64,000 bases of DNA, from the NCBI GenBank assembly GCA_003255025.1, contig QANY01004715.1:1716501-1780500 (forward strand). The letters run 5' to 3'. Within the stretch, counting starts at the first letter, position 1; each line of letters opens with the position of its first letter. Both the position numbers and the translations under genes were made by a program. Under the pieces are notes generated by a model. That model was not told the origin of the DNA. It did not search any database and saw only the letters and a list, made by a program, of their open reading frames with translations. Shown piece by piece: positions 34,129 to 45,642 of the stretch. The stretch comes from Datisca glomerata (lineage: Eukaryota; Streptophyta; Magnoliopsida; Cucurbitales; Datiscaceae).

Positions 34129-35154
34129 ATACTCAAGTTTAAATGCAAGGTCATCCTGAGAAAAAGAACCTCACATAGAATTCAAATTAGAGTATTGAAT
34201 AAAATGTTAGACACAATCATAACCAGAAACAAAGACAGTTAACAAAAAATATCTTAGAACCTGAGGATTAAGGAAGTTGGTAGTGGCTATTGAACTAAGA
34301 ATATATCTATTCAGCCCATTGACTAACTTAAAGGAGTTGAATTCTAGTCATGCATTATAGTATGAGAATAGGAAAGCTAATACAAATGAAAAGAACTTTG
34401 TTCTATCAAATATCTGCATGGATGAAGATCTGGTAAATATGAATATGAACAATCCAAACATCAAGTCTAGTATAGATTAACAGACAACAAGCACAAGGAA
34501 AATTACAACACTATTAAGTACAATGTTCCATAGAATGAATAAGCAGGAAGCAGCATAATTCTGATTAAGGAACCAAACCATCTTGACTTTTTGCAAAGTA
34601 AATGTTGGGTATAACAAGCAAGAAAACAAGAGTATTTTTAACACGTATTACATATTGCCAACTAAGGCATAACCTAGTTGGTGGAATCACTTTTCTCCTT
34701 TGCCCCCTAAGCAGGTTTTTAGCCAAACTCTAATATAGACTCATATATCTTATTTTGAGCAACCTATAACATTGAAACTTAGATTGGACCAAGAATGGAG
34801 GAGTATAGTCTTCAATGACAACTTAAATTAACCAAAAGTAATGCAGTAAGAATGATTGGATATATAGTTACCGCTGGCTCATCCAGCATTATCTGTCATT
34901 CTCGAGTCATATATTGAACAATTGAGCATTCTTTCATCAAGCAATTTATATATGTTATCATGATCCAAATCAACTACAATTAAAATTTGCAGAAATCAAC
35001 TAGCACGATTAAAATCAGCAGAAAAAAACAAGTATAACTTTTGCATGGTAAAGATTAAAGAACAGCCAGCTATTGCTACAAATCCATAAAACAAATCAAC
35101 TACAATTAAAATCTGTAGAAATCAACTAGCATGATGTTGATCGAAAGATATAAG
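34129..35154. other. Inner right part of the inverted-repeat element, nothing coding
   Basis: AT-rich, with no frame of note. The near-repeats CAACTACAATTAAAATTTGCAG and CAACTACAATTAAAATCTG (about 34970 and 35099) form a short local duplication. No counterpart was seen in the left half. Confidence 0.5.
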
Positions 35155-35604
35155 AAGGGGTGAAGCCATACCTGGTCAGAGAAAGAAGCTTATACTTCAC
35201 TGGAGGAGAAGGGTTTGGAGGCAAGAGACACTATCACAGAGACGAAGGGAAACGCGTGGTAATCGCAGACACTATCAAACGGTAATCGCACGTAATCATG
35301 CTATAATCATAGACACTATTAAACGGTAATCGTGCGACTTCTAGAGGCAAAGGACACTATCGTAGAGACTGAGAAAAACATGAGGTGAAGCTTTGCTAGA
35401 GACAATGGTTTTACAGAGATGAAGGGAAGCAGAGACAAGGGAATCGCAGAGAGGTTTCTTTGGTAGACAGGTCTCTAGAGAAGAGTTTGGCAGAGATGGG
35501 TTTTGGTAGAAGGTTGGGGTAAATATTTCTTTTACTTTACAAAAAATCACAAATCTTTCTAAATGGTCTTAATATGCTTAAAACAATACAATGGGTCTTT
35601 ATAT

Positions 35605-36003
35605 CCCTAAAATTTGTCTGAATGAAAATTTTCCTATCTTCAATCCAACCTTTGGATAATATGGATCACTGTTACAATTTTGTTGCTTATTCACGTCCAC
35701 TTGCTGAACTTTTGGTAATGGAAGAGAGTGATGGGAGAGGTTTCAACAATTGGGGTGTTCATGGTTGGTCACTTCCGATGTTTAACATAAAAATTAGGTT
35801 GAATCAAAACTCACAGTCTTGTTGTAATGAGCATTGAACTCATTAATTATGTGTAAATAAACTGATCCGATCTGACCATAACATAACTGATCGTTGGGGC
35901 ACGTTTTATGGTCTACCAAATTATTTTTTCAAGAGCCCAATTAATGAATTTAATCATACATTTTTCAAAAAAAATTTAAGTTTTTCATTCAATCTATAAT
36001 ATA
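35605..36003. other. Spacer between the inverted-repeat element and the Helitron region
   Basis: Contains GGGGTGTTCATGGTTGG near 35753, resembling one end of the hAT-type MITE. No matching second end was found, so it is at most a remnant. Otherwise AT-rich. Confidence 0.45.
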
Positions 36004-36034
36004 CTAGTTAAATTATACGTGCGATGCACGTGAT
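36004..36034 (-). other. Helitron 3' end, outermost
   Basis: The plus strand reads CTAGTTAAATTATACGTGCG and continues ATGCACGTG. The hairpin ACGTGC/GCACGT and the CTAG followed by T (minus strand) are diagnostic. Confidence 0.85.
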
Positions 36035-36563
36035 ATATACGATTTTATTATTTCGATTATTTCTTATACATTAATTGTTCATATAAAAAACTTTAAATAA
36101 AATACATTTATTAGTAGATAAAAATTAGAAAACTACAATTATAGTTTTTATGTTTTTCATAAGTTTTACGCATAGAAATATTCTTAATTAAGTTAATTAT
36201 GCTAGAAGGACATCTTCTATACTTTTTTTGTTTGATTTTTTAGTATATTATTTATTTGATCTCTATGGGATAAATGAACTAAAAACATGTTTTATTATTT
36301 TATTGATTAATTGAATTTTTCTACTATATATCTTAATGACCAAATAAGTTATCATGTCTAAAAATAAATTTCAGAATAAAAATGAAAATAAAAAGTTGGC
36401 TCATGAGATACATTATTTGAATTTTGGAGAAATAAGAAAAGAAGAAAAATTAACTTTTAATGATGCGTCATTAATAGATTCAATGGTAAATTTTAATTTG
36501 TAAAATGAGGAGTGGATGAAATTATCTAAAAATGATTCTCCTTCTCATCTCACTTTTAAATAG

Positions 36564-36594
36564 CTAGTAGGTGATAACGTGCGTTGCACGTTAT
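36564..36594 (-). other. Helitron 3' end, second copy
   Basis: The plus strand reads CTAGTAGGTGATAACGTGCG and continues TTGCACGTTA. The hairpin AACGTGC/GCACGTT is perfect. CTAG is followed by C on the minus strand, a less typical target. Confidence 0.75.
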
Positions 36595-36713
36595 TATTAA
36601 AATTAGTAAAAAAATTGTAAGAAAATGTGATTTTTAGATGCGCATTAAAAAAACTTAAATTTATAATAACATTGCATTTATAAAATGTCAGCAAAAATAA
36701 AATATTTATTAAA

Positions 36714-36744
36714 CTAGTCAATTGTACGTACGTTGCATGTGTTG
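36714..36744 (-). other. Helitron 3' end, third copy
   Basis: The plus strand reads CTAGTCAATTGTACGTACGT and continues TGCATGTG. The hairpin is weakened by a few changes. CTAG is followed by T on the minus strand. Confidence 0.7.
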
Positions 36745-37419
36745 AAGAACCAAACAATAAATAATATGTATAGGACTATAAATAAAAGTGTTTGATCACC
36801 TTCTGACTTGTTATGTCAAATATTAAGAATTCAATCTATTAAATGTTGATGACGCTTTTTGTTAAAGGTTTTGCATTGCTATAAATAGTTAATAACTTTT
36901 TAATTATTATCTCAATTTGACATTTTTTGAATATTACAATTTGGTTGTTGATCGTATTGTGAAGCTGACATCTATTTTAGTTCCTTGCCGTATTTAATTT
37001 AATGTGATTCCTCATAGTGTTTTAATTTGGTACTTATATTGACTTTTGTTAGTTAGTTTTTGTTGTTGGTATTTTGGTGATGGATTTTATTCCCTAAAAA
37101 GGTAAAAAAGGATTTGAATTATTAATTTTAATATTAAATTATTCACTTATACAAATTTTTATGTAATTCGATATATATATAAACTAATTTATATATCTCT
37201 GAATTTTTTACAACTCATATATTTTTAATAATTGGAATAGTAAATGTGGAATTTCATATGATAAAGAGGGTAATTTGTGTCAAAAAATATTTTTCCCTCC
37301 TAAGCTCCAAAGAATACCAAAAGACTTCTCAATTTGGAATTTCATATAATAATGAGGACAATTTGTGTCCAAAAATGTTCCTCCCCCGCTAAGCCTCATT
37401 TAGAAGTAGTAGTGATGAG

Positions 37420-40400
37420 AAACTCATTGTATACAATTTTTTTTGTTAGAGAAGGAGCATCTTATTTGACTAAAATCTTTGTCATCTTCATAGAAATTCC
37501 TTTTAAAAGTGCAACATGTAACTGTCCATGAGAGAACACATGTTATGAGAGATATATTCCGACACGAGGTATTGTTTGACCTTGTGCCTTGTTGATAGTC
37601 ATTGCAAAACATAGTCGAATAGGAAATTGTTTTCTTATGAATTTGAATGGATAACATTTTTTTGGATCGATTTTAAGATTTTGTAGAAAAATAATTGAAC
37701 CATGACAAATTCATAGGCAGAATATAAAAACTTTTCATGCAAACATTCAATCGTATTAAACACAAAATCAAACCGATGAATATGCATAGCAGTAAAAACG
37801 TATCGAGAAGAGAGATAGAAATGATTTATACATTTTCTGTTAATGGAGAAATTCTGATTTGGCGGGATCTAATTCTTTATCTCGCATTCTTCATTCCTAA
37901 GATTCACAGGACTTTCAATTGATCCTTACATAGACAACCACTCGTTAGAGTCAAAAGTATATCTTTCAAGAATTTGTGTAGAAATTGAGTGTGGGCTCTC
38001 ATAACGTGGAAGAGAAAATAAAAATTTCTCTTCCTTTATGAATTTCGACGGCAATAGTGTAGGGAGGAGGAGAGACTTATTCTGCTCTGATTAACACCCT
38101 TAGGGATACAACCCTAATGCAATCCCTTTATATGTAATTATAGAATTTACCCATACACCTCTGTATGTCAAAAACCTAAATTTCACTCTCCATATACACT
38201 TATATGTGATTTTCACTTCTTCCTCTGAAGCTAAAATTGTGTCCAAATTCATCCGTCTAAACTGATGAATTGAATTGATTCCTATCAATTAATTAATTTC
38301 TTTTATTTACTAATTATCTAATAATTAAAAAATAACAAAATAATTAATTTGAACATTAACTTTGGTCTTCACTAATATAGTGATGACACCCATCTCATAT
38401 AGGCTCAGGGAAGTGTACCTTGGTCCAAAACACATTTTTGGTCCAACTGACGTTGTTTCTTATTCATGTCCTTATGAGTGACTCTTGAGGCCGAATGAAT
38501 CTACATGAACAAAGCTATGAGATTCAGATACCCGACTAATTTATCCTCATAAATTCTCAACTTATTTAATCTCGACATCGTATGACACCACTATAGGTCT
38601 GATGCCGAATGAACTCTCGATTCATGCGCGCTACATTTCCTATTGATGCAAATACAATTTATATTTCACGGTCAACAAAATAATTTATGATATTACCCTT
38701 TCGTGAATATCATTAACAAGAGTGAGATGTAAAATTACCGCTTTACTCATCTAGTTATTATTTCATTAACGCATTTATTGACTGTGAATAAGAAAGACAT
38801 ATCTGTGAAGTGTCTCATATAGTTCACCATGTCTTATTCAATGACACATGTCATCGAGTACCAGGCCCAGTTTATTTTCACACACCCATCAGTAAAACAT
38901 AAGGTGATATTGTTATTTTTTATAATCTTGCCACGAATTTCATATCTGTGAATCACGAATCTCCAACATAGTTGAATCACAGTCCTGACACCCGAGGTAT
39001 TGTCTGGAAGTTCTAACTCACTCCTTTGGTGAATCAAAGATCGCGAGTAACTAGGTCAAGTTCCATATTCACATCAGGATTAAAGTAATTATGAAAATAC
39101 TCTTTAAGGTGTAACAATTATATTTAGAGTTAGATAAACGTATATGCTCTAAATTAATTTTTTACTGGTCTATTAAACATGTCCCATAACATGTTTAGAG
39201 AAACTGTTAGAGTCTCCACTTTCATGCCCTGAGACCGACATCCTTGGTTCAACCTAACACTCATAATTATATTCGATTGTCCATTTAATGCTAAGACTAC
39301 GAAAAATATTCTGAACTATCTTAGAATAGTTTCAGGACTTAAGTCATTACAAACACACTTTAATTAAAGAAAACTTTCATTTATTCATAAAATTCAGTAA
39401 TACATAAATGTCTCAAAAATAACTGTTTACTCATAAATAGTTATTACATCCTACTTTGTGGACATAATTCTAAATAGTTATTACATCCTACTTTATGGAC
39501 ATAATTCTAACACATTCATTATTTGCAGGGCTTAATGGTATACGCGGAAGGAAAACATGTTTACTTGCATGTTTCCAATAGTGATTTTGGCATGAATCAC
39601 ATGACTTCTAAAGTCACGGCAAACTATTCTACTTCCATTGTACAGGCCATTTGAAGGATCTAAATTTCACAATAGCATTATTGGACAATTCTTCTTTAAC
39701 ACTAATCGATGTGGTGGAACTCCATTCGGCAACAATGTGTTTAGAAACTCTTTTTGATAGTAATTGTTTGTATCATCCACTGCTTCATCAAAACTCACAA
39801 ACTCTTTGCTTTCTCCTGCAAAGAATTCAATCATTCTTTCATTTATTTGATCAACATACTCATTCTTTGTAGAAAGAATCACTCATCGTGTTATATATTT
39901 TGATGATTCAATATTTTTTGGTAAATAATGGAAATAGATCTGATTAGACTAAGTTCTGAGGGAACTTCGTATTTGCAGGAATCTATTATCAGATTTGGAA
40001 GGGAAACGAAGTCGTCTTCTATTTCTTTGTCAGTTCATTCCAATTTTGATCATCATTATGAGCTCTCATATTCTTGGTCAATTGTATTTTTCCATCTTTT
40101 CCCAAAGATATGATCTTATCAAACTTTCATTAACAGTTAATTTTCTTGTTGCTCGTGGAACAACTGGAAGGAATTGTCAAAAATCTCCCCCAAATACCAT
40201 AACTTTTCTGCCAAATGGTTTTGAGTTTTCATGATATCTTGAAAAGTATTATCAATTGCAACTCTTGTTTCCGTCAGTGCTTCATTCCATATAATAAATG
40301 TTGCCTGCTTAATAAGTTCTGCACGACTGCTTTGCTTTGATATGTAACAGATGGTTGACTCATTTACTTACAATGGAATGTTAAATATTGAGTGAGCAGT

Positions 40401-41340
40401 TCGGCCTCCAGTTAATATTGAAGTAGCTACCCCAGAAGTTGCAGTTGCAAGTGCTGTCATTCCATTCCATGTGATCTTATTTCAGCAAGTATAGCTCGGT
40501 ACAAGCATATTTTGCCAAATCCTCTTGGTCCATCAATAAAGAAAACATCACTTCTCTTATTGTTTATCTTCTCAAGTATGACATCATATACCTTTTTCTG
40601 TTCTTGGTTTAGATTTCTTGATGCTTCAATATCTTCATTTGATACCTCAATTGACCTTTCATCTAAGATTTTGTTTGTATTAAGAGATTCGATGTCTATT
40701 GATGTATTGCTTATTTGTGGCAAGTCATATGCATTGATATTTCTCCCCATAGATTTAAGGAAGTACTGAATGTCTTGAAGTGTACATTGAAGCTGTAATT
40801 GTAAAGAATCATGATGTTGATTTTTGTAGTCTTCTAACATACATTCAAAGTATAGTTCCCATAAATTTCTGACATCAGTCGGTTCACAATGTGCCAATAT
40901 TGTCGCAAAAAAGTCTTCTAAGTGCTTGAGGCATTTGAAAACCAACTGCTTCATGTAAGCATTCAATGATACTTTGATCAGACTTAAGAAGATCTATTTT
41001 TTGTGCTAACTTCTCAAATGTCCAAAATTGTCTTCCATCAACATTCATAAGATCTTCAAAAGATTTTGGCCCTTTTACATGATTGAGCAATATGCGCAAA
41101 TAATATCTTTTTCCCTCATTTGGATTTGCACTCACAATGCGTGATATAACTTCTCCTCTTTTACCTTTTGTCCAAAGATGTAATTGTCTATTCCAACCAT
41201 AGTGTTCTAGAAATTCTCTATACAAATATCTTCTTGCATCTTCATACTTCATACACATTTGAAAATACTCTGTCAACATTGTCTTAGAGAAATGCTTTGG
41301 ATGAATAAGTCTATGCAAGTCTTTGTTTTCCAATAAGATA
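37420..41340 (-). pseudogene. Helitron Pif1-like helicase, broken and split by an LTR
   Basis: The minus strand holds the helicase in order: 40884-41333 (DARRYLYREFLEHYGWN, then KGKRGEVISRIVSANP), 40457-40966 with the Walker A region DVFFIDGPRGFGKICLYRA, 39667-39882 (ILSTKNEYVDQINERM, then PPHRLVLKKNCPIMLL), and 37430-37660 with the C-terminal FPIRLCFAMTINKAQGQTIP. The family Walker A is GPGGTGKT, so the Thr to Ile and Gly to Arg changes kill ATP binding. Several stops lie near 39950-40140. Confidence 0.9.
37920..39512 (-). mobile_element. Probable solo copia-type LTR inside the helicase
   Basis: Helicase homology stops near 37700 and resumes near 39530. The intervening 1.6 kb has no coding frame. 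On the minus strand it starts TGTTAGAATTATGTCC and ends AAGGATCA, so it has TG...CA ends of Ty1/copia style. Inside is a 37-base head-to-tail duplication (39437-39510, unit with TAGTTATTACATCCTACTTT). Flanking bases TCAAT and CATTC do not match, so the boundaries are not proven. Confidence 0.6.
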
Positions 41341-41399
41341 CTAATTGTTGGTTTGGAAGGTGAAGTTTCAAGTTAATGTCATCATGTAACATTTCGTTC

Positions 41400-41960
41400 A
41401 ATCGAAAATCATAAAACTTCTTGTGCAGAAACCCACCTTGCTTATTGAAAGTCTCTTATTTCATTTACAATCTTATTTTCATCATCATGAGATTTATAGA
41501 TATCAGCTCTATCATGACCTTTGTTGATATACTTATATAAGTATTTAACAGCGTTCAAACCAGAGCATATTTCCATGTTAATATGACAACTATACCATAA
41601 TAACATATATGGATTGTAAGGAACAACCCATCACTCATCAAACGTTGCCTTCTTCGCTTTGACCTATAAATTTTAATTTAACATACCAATTAACAATTGT
41701 TATACACGTACTGATATTAATATTAAACATAAAATAATTTTATAGTAATAAGAAATGAGTTTTTACCTTATTTCCATCATTTCTTCTTATGGATATTGGA
41801 TATGCATCTTTTCCTTGTATTGTCTTTGATGAAAACGTTCTTGGATAATGGAATCTACACACTCCATTTACCATGCAAGGATATTATTTATTATATTCTC
41901 TACATGGTCCATATAGTATATATCTGACAACTGCTTCATATAGAGGCAAATTCGTTTCTT
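41400..41960 (-). pseudogene. Helitron Rep (replication initiator) C-terminal part, broken
   Basis: The minus strand reads VVPYNPYMLLWYSCHINMEI, CSGLNAVKYLYKYINKGHDR and, upstream of a probable intron, CMVNGVCRFHYPRTFSSKTI. KYLYKYINKG is the two-tyrosine motif of rolling-circle Rep proteins; both tyrosines are kept. A stop follows FDE at about 41632. The N-terminal half is not recognisable. Confidence 0.85.
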
Positions 41961-42806
41961 TAACAGTATTCTAGCTTGGACATATTTATCATATTGGTCA
42001 ACATTAGTGATTTTATCACCACTCTTCATAGTTGAGAATCATTAAATAACCTTATTAAGAAACCAAGTGAGGAGGAGATGAGAATCATTTTTAGACAATT
42101 TTGTCCACTTATTATTGATGCATTACCCAAAATAACTTTATAAGTTACATGCGACATTTATAATTTATTATTAGTAAATTGATCAAGTAGACACTAGTTT
42201 CAAAATTCATTCTTCTATTTAATGAATTTGAAAAAATAATTAATAAATAATTTTAAGTTAATTTTAATTAACAATATTGAATGAATTGTAGCAAGTCGTT
42301 TAAGAAGTTATATAGAGAAAACTCAACTTTGTACTAAATTATTTTTTTATATAGAGGAAAAGTAAATTCTCTATAAAACTTAAATAATAGAATTTAATTA
42401 TAACACACTTTTAGAAACTTTATTTATGTCATATTTTATATGTTAGTATGATCAATATGTTACATAAATATAGTTAACTAAAATTCTTTAGAAAAAAATT
42501 TATAATATAAATGAAAAATTAAAATCAAGTTATAAATAAAACACGAAATAGATGATTTAATTCTAATAATGTTACTTTTTCTTTTAAATTTTGAGAGTAA
42601 ATTCTATTATATACTATTTATTTTTCTAAAAACATGCATGTGATATTCTACAACTTGGTTGAATATAATATATAAGTAAAGAATAATAATATAATATTTT
42701 TATCTTACACACATAAATTCAATTCAAATACGGCGCTAAATATATTTATTTTTAACTTACATAAACAAAAGATAACTATAAGTAACCATCATAACTAAAA
42801 ATATTT

Positions 42807-42836
42807 ACACGTGCAACACACGTATGTATTGACTAG
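42807..42836 (+). other. Helitron 3' end in plus orientation
   Basis: Reads ACACGTGCAACACACGTATG, then TATTGACTAG followed by T. It has hairpin and CTAG in the opposite orientation to the three ends at 36-37 kb. It marks another Helitron, inserted in or overlapping the coding one. Confidence 0.75.
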
Positions 42837-42978
42837 TACAATAAAAACTTACAATTCGAATTATAACATTGTAAACTAAACATAAAGAGAGATGAGAAAA
42901 ATATAAAATGAGAGAAATGTGGAAAATGGAAAAAGAGAGAAATGTGAAAAAATAAATATGCTATATATATAGGGATGA

Positions 42979-43451
42979 TAAATGTCGGTCCGGTCGGTTC
43001 GGTCAAAATATAGGAATATTATGGACCGAACTGAAAGTTTAGTTTTTTTAAATCCATAACCGAACCTACCACATTTAACTAAAAAACCGACCAAACATAT
43101 CATTTTTTGTTTCGTCCAGTATGATTTTTTTGTGTTTTTTGAAAGAAAAATAAAAGATTTTGTCTCTCTTTCAAAAAAAAAACTCAAGGTTAGTATTTTT
43201 TTCTTTTTTTTTTCACTAGCACCGAATATCCGGAGCGTAGTTCTCCAACTAAATCCCAGGGATCCTGCAGAGACCGGATAAATCCACAGTGGCCATGATT
43301 ATTATTTTAACTTTACTCAAAATAAATAACGAAAAACATATTTTATGGTCTTCAAGAATCAAAATACCACATTGTTGCTCTGGCTCTGGATTGGCTTGCT
43401 GCCTCTTTTTATTTCTTCTGGAATACGTCCATTGTGTATCTAAATTTCTTA
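42979..43451. other. Spacer with GGTCGGTTCGGTC-type sequence
   Basis: 42980-43110 has CGGTCCGGTCGGTTCGGTC and inverse-like AACCGAAC and AACCGACC runs, similar in style to the hAT MITE body. No paired ends were found. The rest is T-rich and A-rich runs. Confidence 0.45.
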
Positions 43452-45012
43452 GGGTAAACTATAGTTTTGCTCCCTGTGATTTTGGGTAATTTTTATTTTA
43501 AACTCTATACTTTAAAAAATTATAAAGTAGATCATACAGTTACATTTTGCATTCACGTTAAAACTTTCGTAGTACCTTCGCTTAAAAGTAATAAAGGTCC
43601 ATCTCTGTCTGCCTACATGACATTACGTGATAAATAGTTTAACTTCACATCAGCTTTTTCAGTTACCCATCTGCCACGTGAGATGAAATCCTCAAAATAC
43701 CCTTAACTCCCCCTTCTTTCTTCTTCCTTCTCTCTCGTTCACGAAAATGTCTACTATTTTTTTTGCGGATTTCTTCTTACTCCTCCGCTCCATTTTTGTA
43801 GAGTTCTTATTCCTTTTCGTTCACGAGCAGACCTGAGTTCTTTTTCCTCCTTGCGGTAGAGTCATTTCGACTCCAACTATGGAGTTCGTGGTGATGAGGA
43901 AGCAGTGGGATTTGCTGAATCAGAGCCGCGTAAAGAATCTCGGTATTGAAAAGAGACCAAATTTGAAGTTGCTAAGTTGTTCCGCTTAGAGAGGATGATT
44001 GGGAATGGGTATATGTTCTTTTTGCATCACCAACAGAACAATAGCCAGAGTTGTAGAGTGAGAAACAATGAGTGTAAAAATGGGAGATGCATAAAATACT
44101 TTGTGTTTGAACTAGTTTGAACCCAAATGGTAAATACAAGGGAAAAAGTCATAAAATCCTTCATCTCTCAAGAGAACCTGAACTATTATTTCTAGTCCAA
44201 GCATTTTTATGTCGTTTTCCCTTTTATTTATCATTTGGGTGTTTTTTTAATGAGCTAGGGTATCGAAACATTTGTTCCCAATATATTTTCTAAATTTTTT
44301 TTTTTGTAAATTTGGAATGTCCAAACGTTCTAGTTTGGGTAAAGGTAATTCAAGCTTTAAACTTGAGTTTTGATGCAAATGGATGACATTTCTCAAGCAG
44401 CACCCACCCGTCTTAGCCTTCACCCCCATTTTGCTTTCTTATCTATTATTTTAGAATTATTCTTTTGATTTCATTGACAAAGGTCTTCAATGGTTCCGGT
44501 AAGTTCCCAAGCAGTCCATGTCGATCTCCATCACCAACCTCAAGCTCGAATTAGGGGATTGGGTCTTCTCCTGAAGCTGATTTTGTTAAGCATGAGAGAG
44601 CAATTAGATGAGCTTTTTAACGCTCTCAAGGCCAGAAGCTGCTTCTTGCACAGTAGTCTCTTCAATTTTTGTGAAGGAGGAAGAAGAACTCTACAAAAAA
44701 AGAAGGTCAAACGAAGAAGAACTCTGTTCGTGAATCAGGGAGGAGGAAGAAGAAAGAAATGGGGAATTAAGGATATTTTGGGTAATTCATCTCACATGGC
44801 AGCTAGGTAAATTAAAAGGCTGATGTGACGTTAAACTACTTGCCACATAATGCCACGTAGGTAGACCGTGACAGACCGTTATTATTTTTAAGTAGAGGTA
44901 CTACGGAAGGTCTAACATGAATGTAAAATGTAATTGTAAACTCTACTTTATAAATTTTTAAAGTGTGTGATCTAAAATAAAAATTACCTCAAAAGTGAAA
45001 TTGTTGTTTATC
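43452..45012. mobile_element. Second long-inverted-repeat (MULE-like) element, 1.56 kb
   Basis: Left arm 43452-43707 and right arm 44767-45012 are inverted copies of about 250 bp. Shared blocks are GGTAATTTTTATTTTA, TATAAAGTAGA, GTAGTACCT and CACATCAGC(C)TTTT. The GGGTAAACTA start resembles MULE ends. The interior (43730-44760) includes two inverse-related TTGTAGAGTTCTT motifs and small frames that may be captured sequence, which I did not recognise. No clear 9-bp duplication was found. Confidence 0.75.
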
Positions 45013-45642
45013 TTTTTTTATGGTTATACAACAGCCGTTTATATATAAAAAGAACACATATGTTAATTTTAATTTATTTTAAAAGCTGTTATTAAACAAG
45101 TTTTAAAATATCATATTAAAATACTTCTTAAATATCACAAAACACGTTTCGGATATTGATTTTTATAACACGTTTTCACTTGTTTTTAATGAGAACTTGT
45201 CTTCTAATCACAAATAAGATGGACCCCAAATTTGTAAAACTGTATATAAAAGAAGAAAAAAAGAAAAAAAAATTAGTGCAATGAGAACATTAGATTACTT
45301 GTTAATTCCCAATTACGTTCTTTTGACAAATTTTTTTTTTTCAATTAAATTGGTAGTACATGTCAATTTCGCCGTATATCTTTTCCATTCTTTGAAATAT
45401 CTCGATTATTATGTTACATGGTAAGTAAGTCACGTTCTACAATTTTAAAATTAGTATGTGTGGTGATCTAAAAAAGTATGTTAAAATATTTATCCCATAT
45501 TGTTCAAGTAATAAGAATGCAAATAAAAAAACCAACTAAACTGAGTAATTCATGGTATATAATTAATAAATCTTGAGTAATACAAACAAACATCAACACC
45601 AAGTTCGACATAATATATAAATTATAGAGGAGAAAACTAAAT
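45013..45642. other. Spacer downstream of the P450 gene
   Basis: AT-rich, with homopolymer runs. It includes the P450 3' UTR on the minus strand. No repeat or RNA gene is recognised. Confidence 0.55.

Larger units (their letters stand above)
31129..35604. mobile_element. Long-inverted-repeat (Pack-MULE-like) element with captured gene pieces
   Basis: The ends are inverted copies: the left end (31129-31500) matches the reverse complement of the right end (about 35155-35604). Both begin ATATAAAGAC, share a GTAAAAGA block and run to TATGGCTTCACCCCTTC. Further inverted blocks lie inside: 32645-32780 with 33940-34080, and the palindrome arrays centred near 33260. There is no transposase. Long terminal repeats and captured host exons are typical of Mutator-like Pack-MULEs. 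I could not settle a 9-bp target duplication, so the class is inferred. Confidence 0.72.
36004..42978 (-). mobile_element. Decayed autonomous-type Helitron region (Rep and Pif1-like helicase)
   Basis: On the minus strand a 3' end CACGTGCATCGCACGT, a short spacer and CTAG followed by T lies at 36004. A candidate 5' end TCATCCCTATATATATAG preceded by A lies at 42978. Rep and helicase pieces on the minus strand lie between. Two further 3' ends in the same orientation (36564 and 36714) mean the true end of the coding Helitron could be any of the three, with the others being nested copies. Confidence 0.72.

Noticed and set aside
36545..36757. 70-codon frame near the Helitron ends
   Set aside because: It crosses two Helitron termini and has AT-rich composition with no domain.
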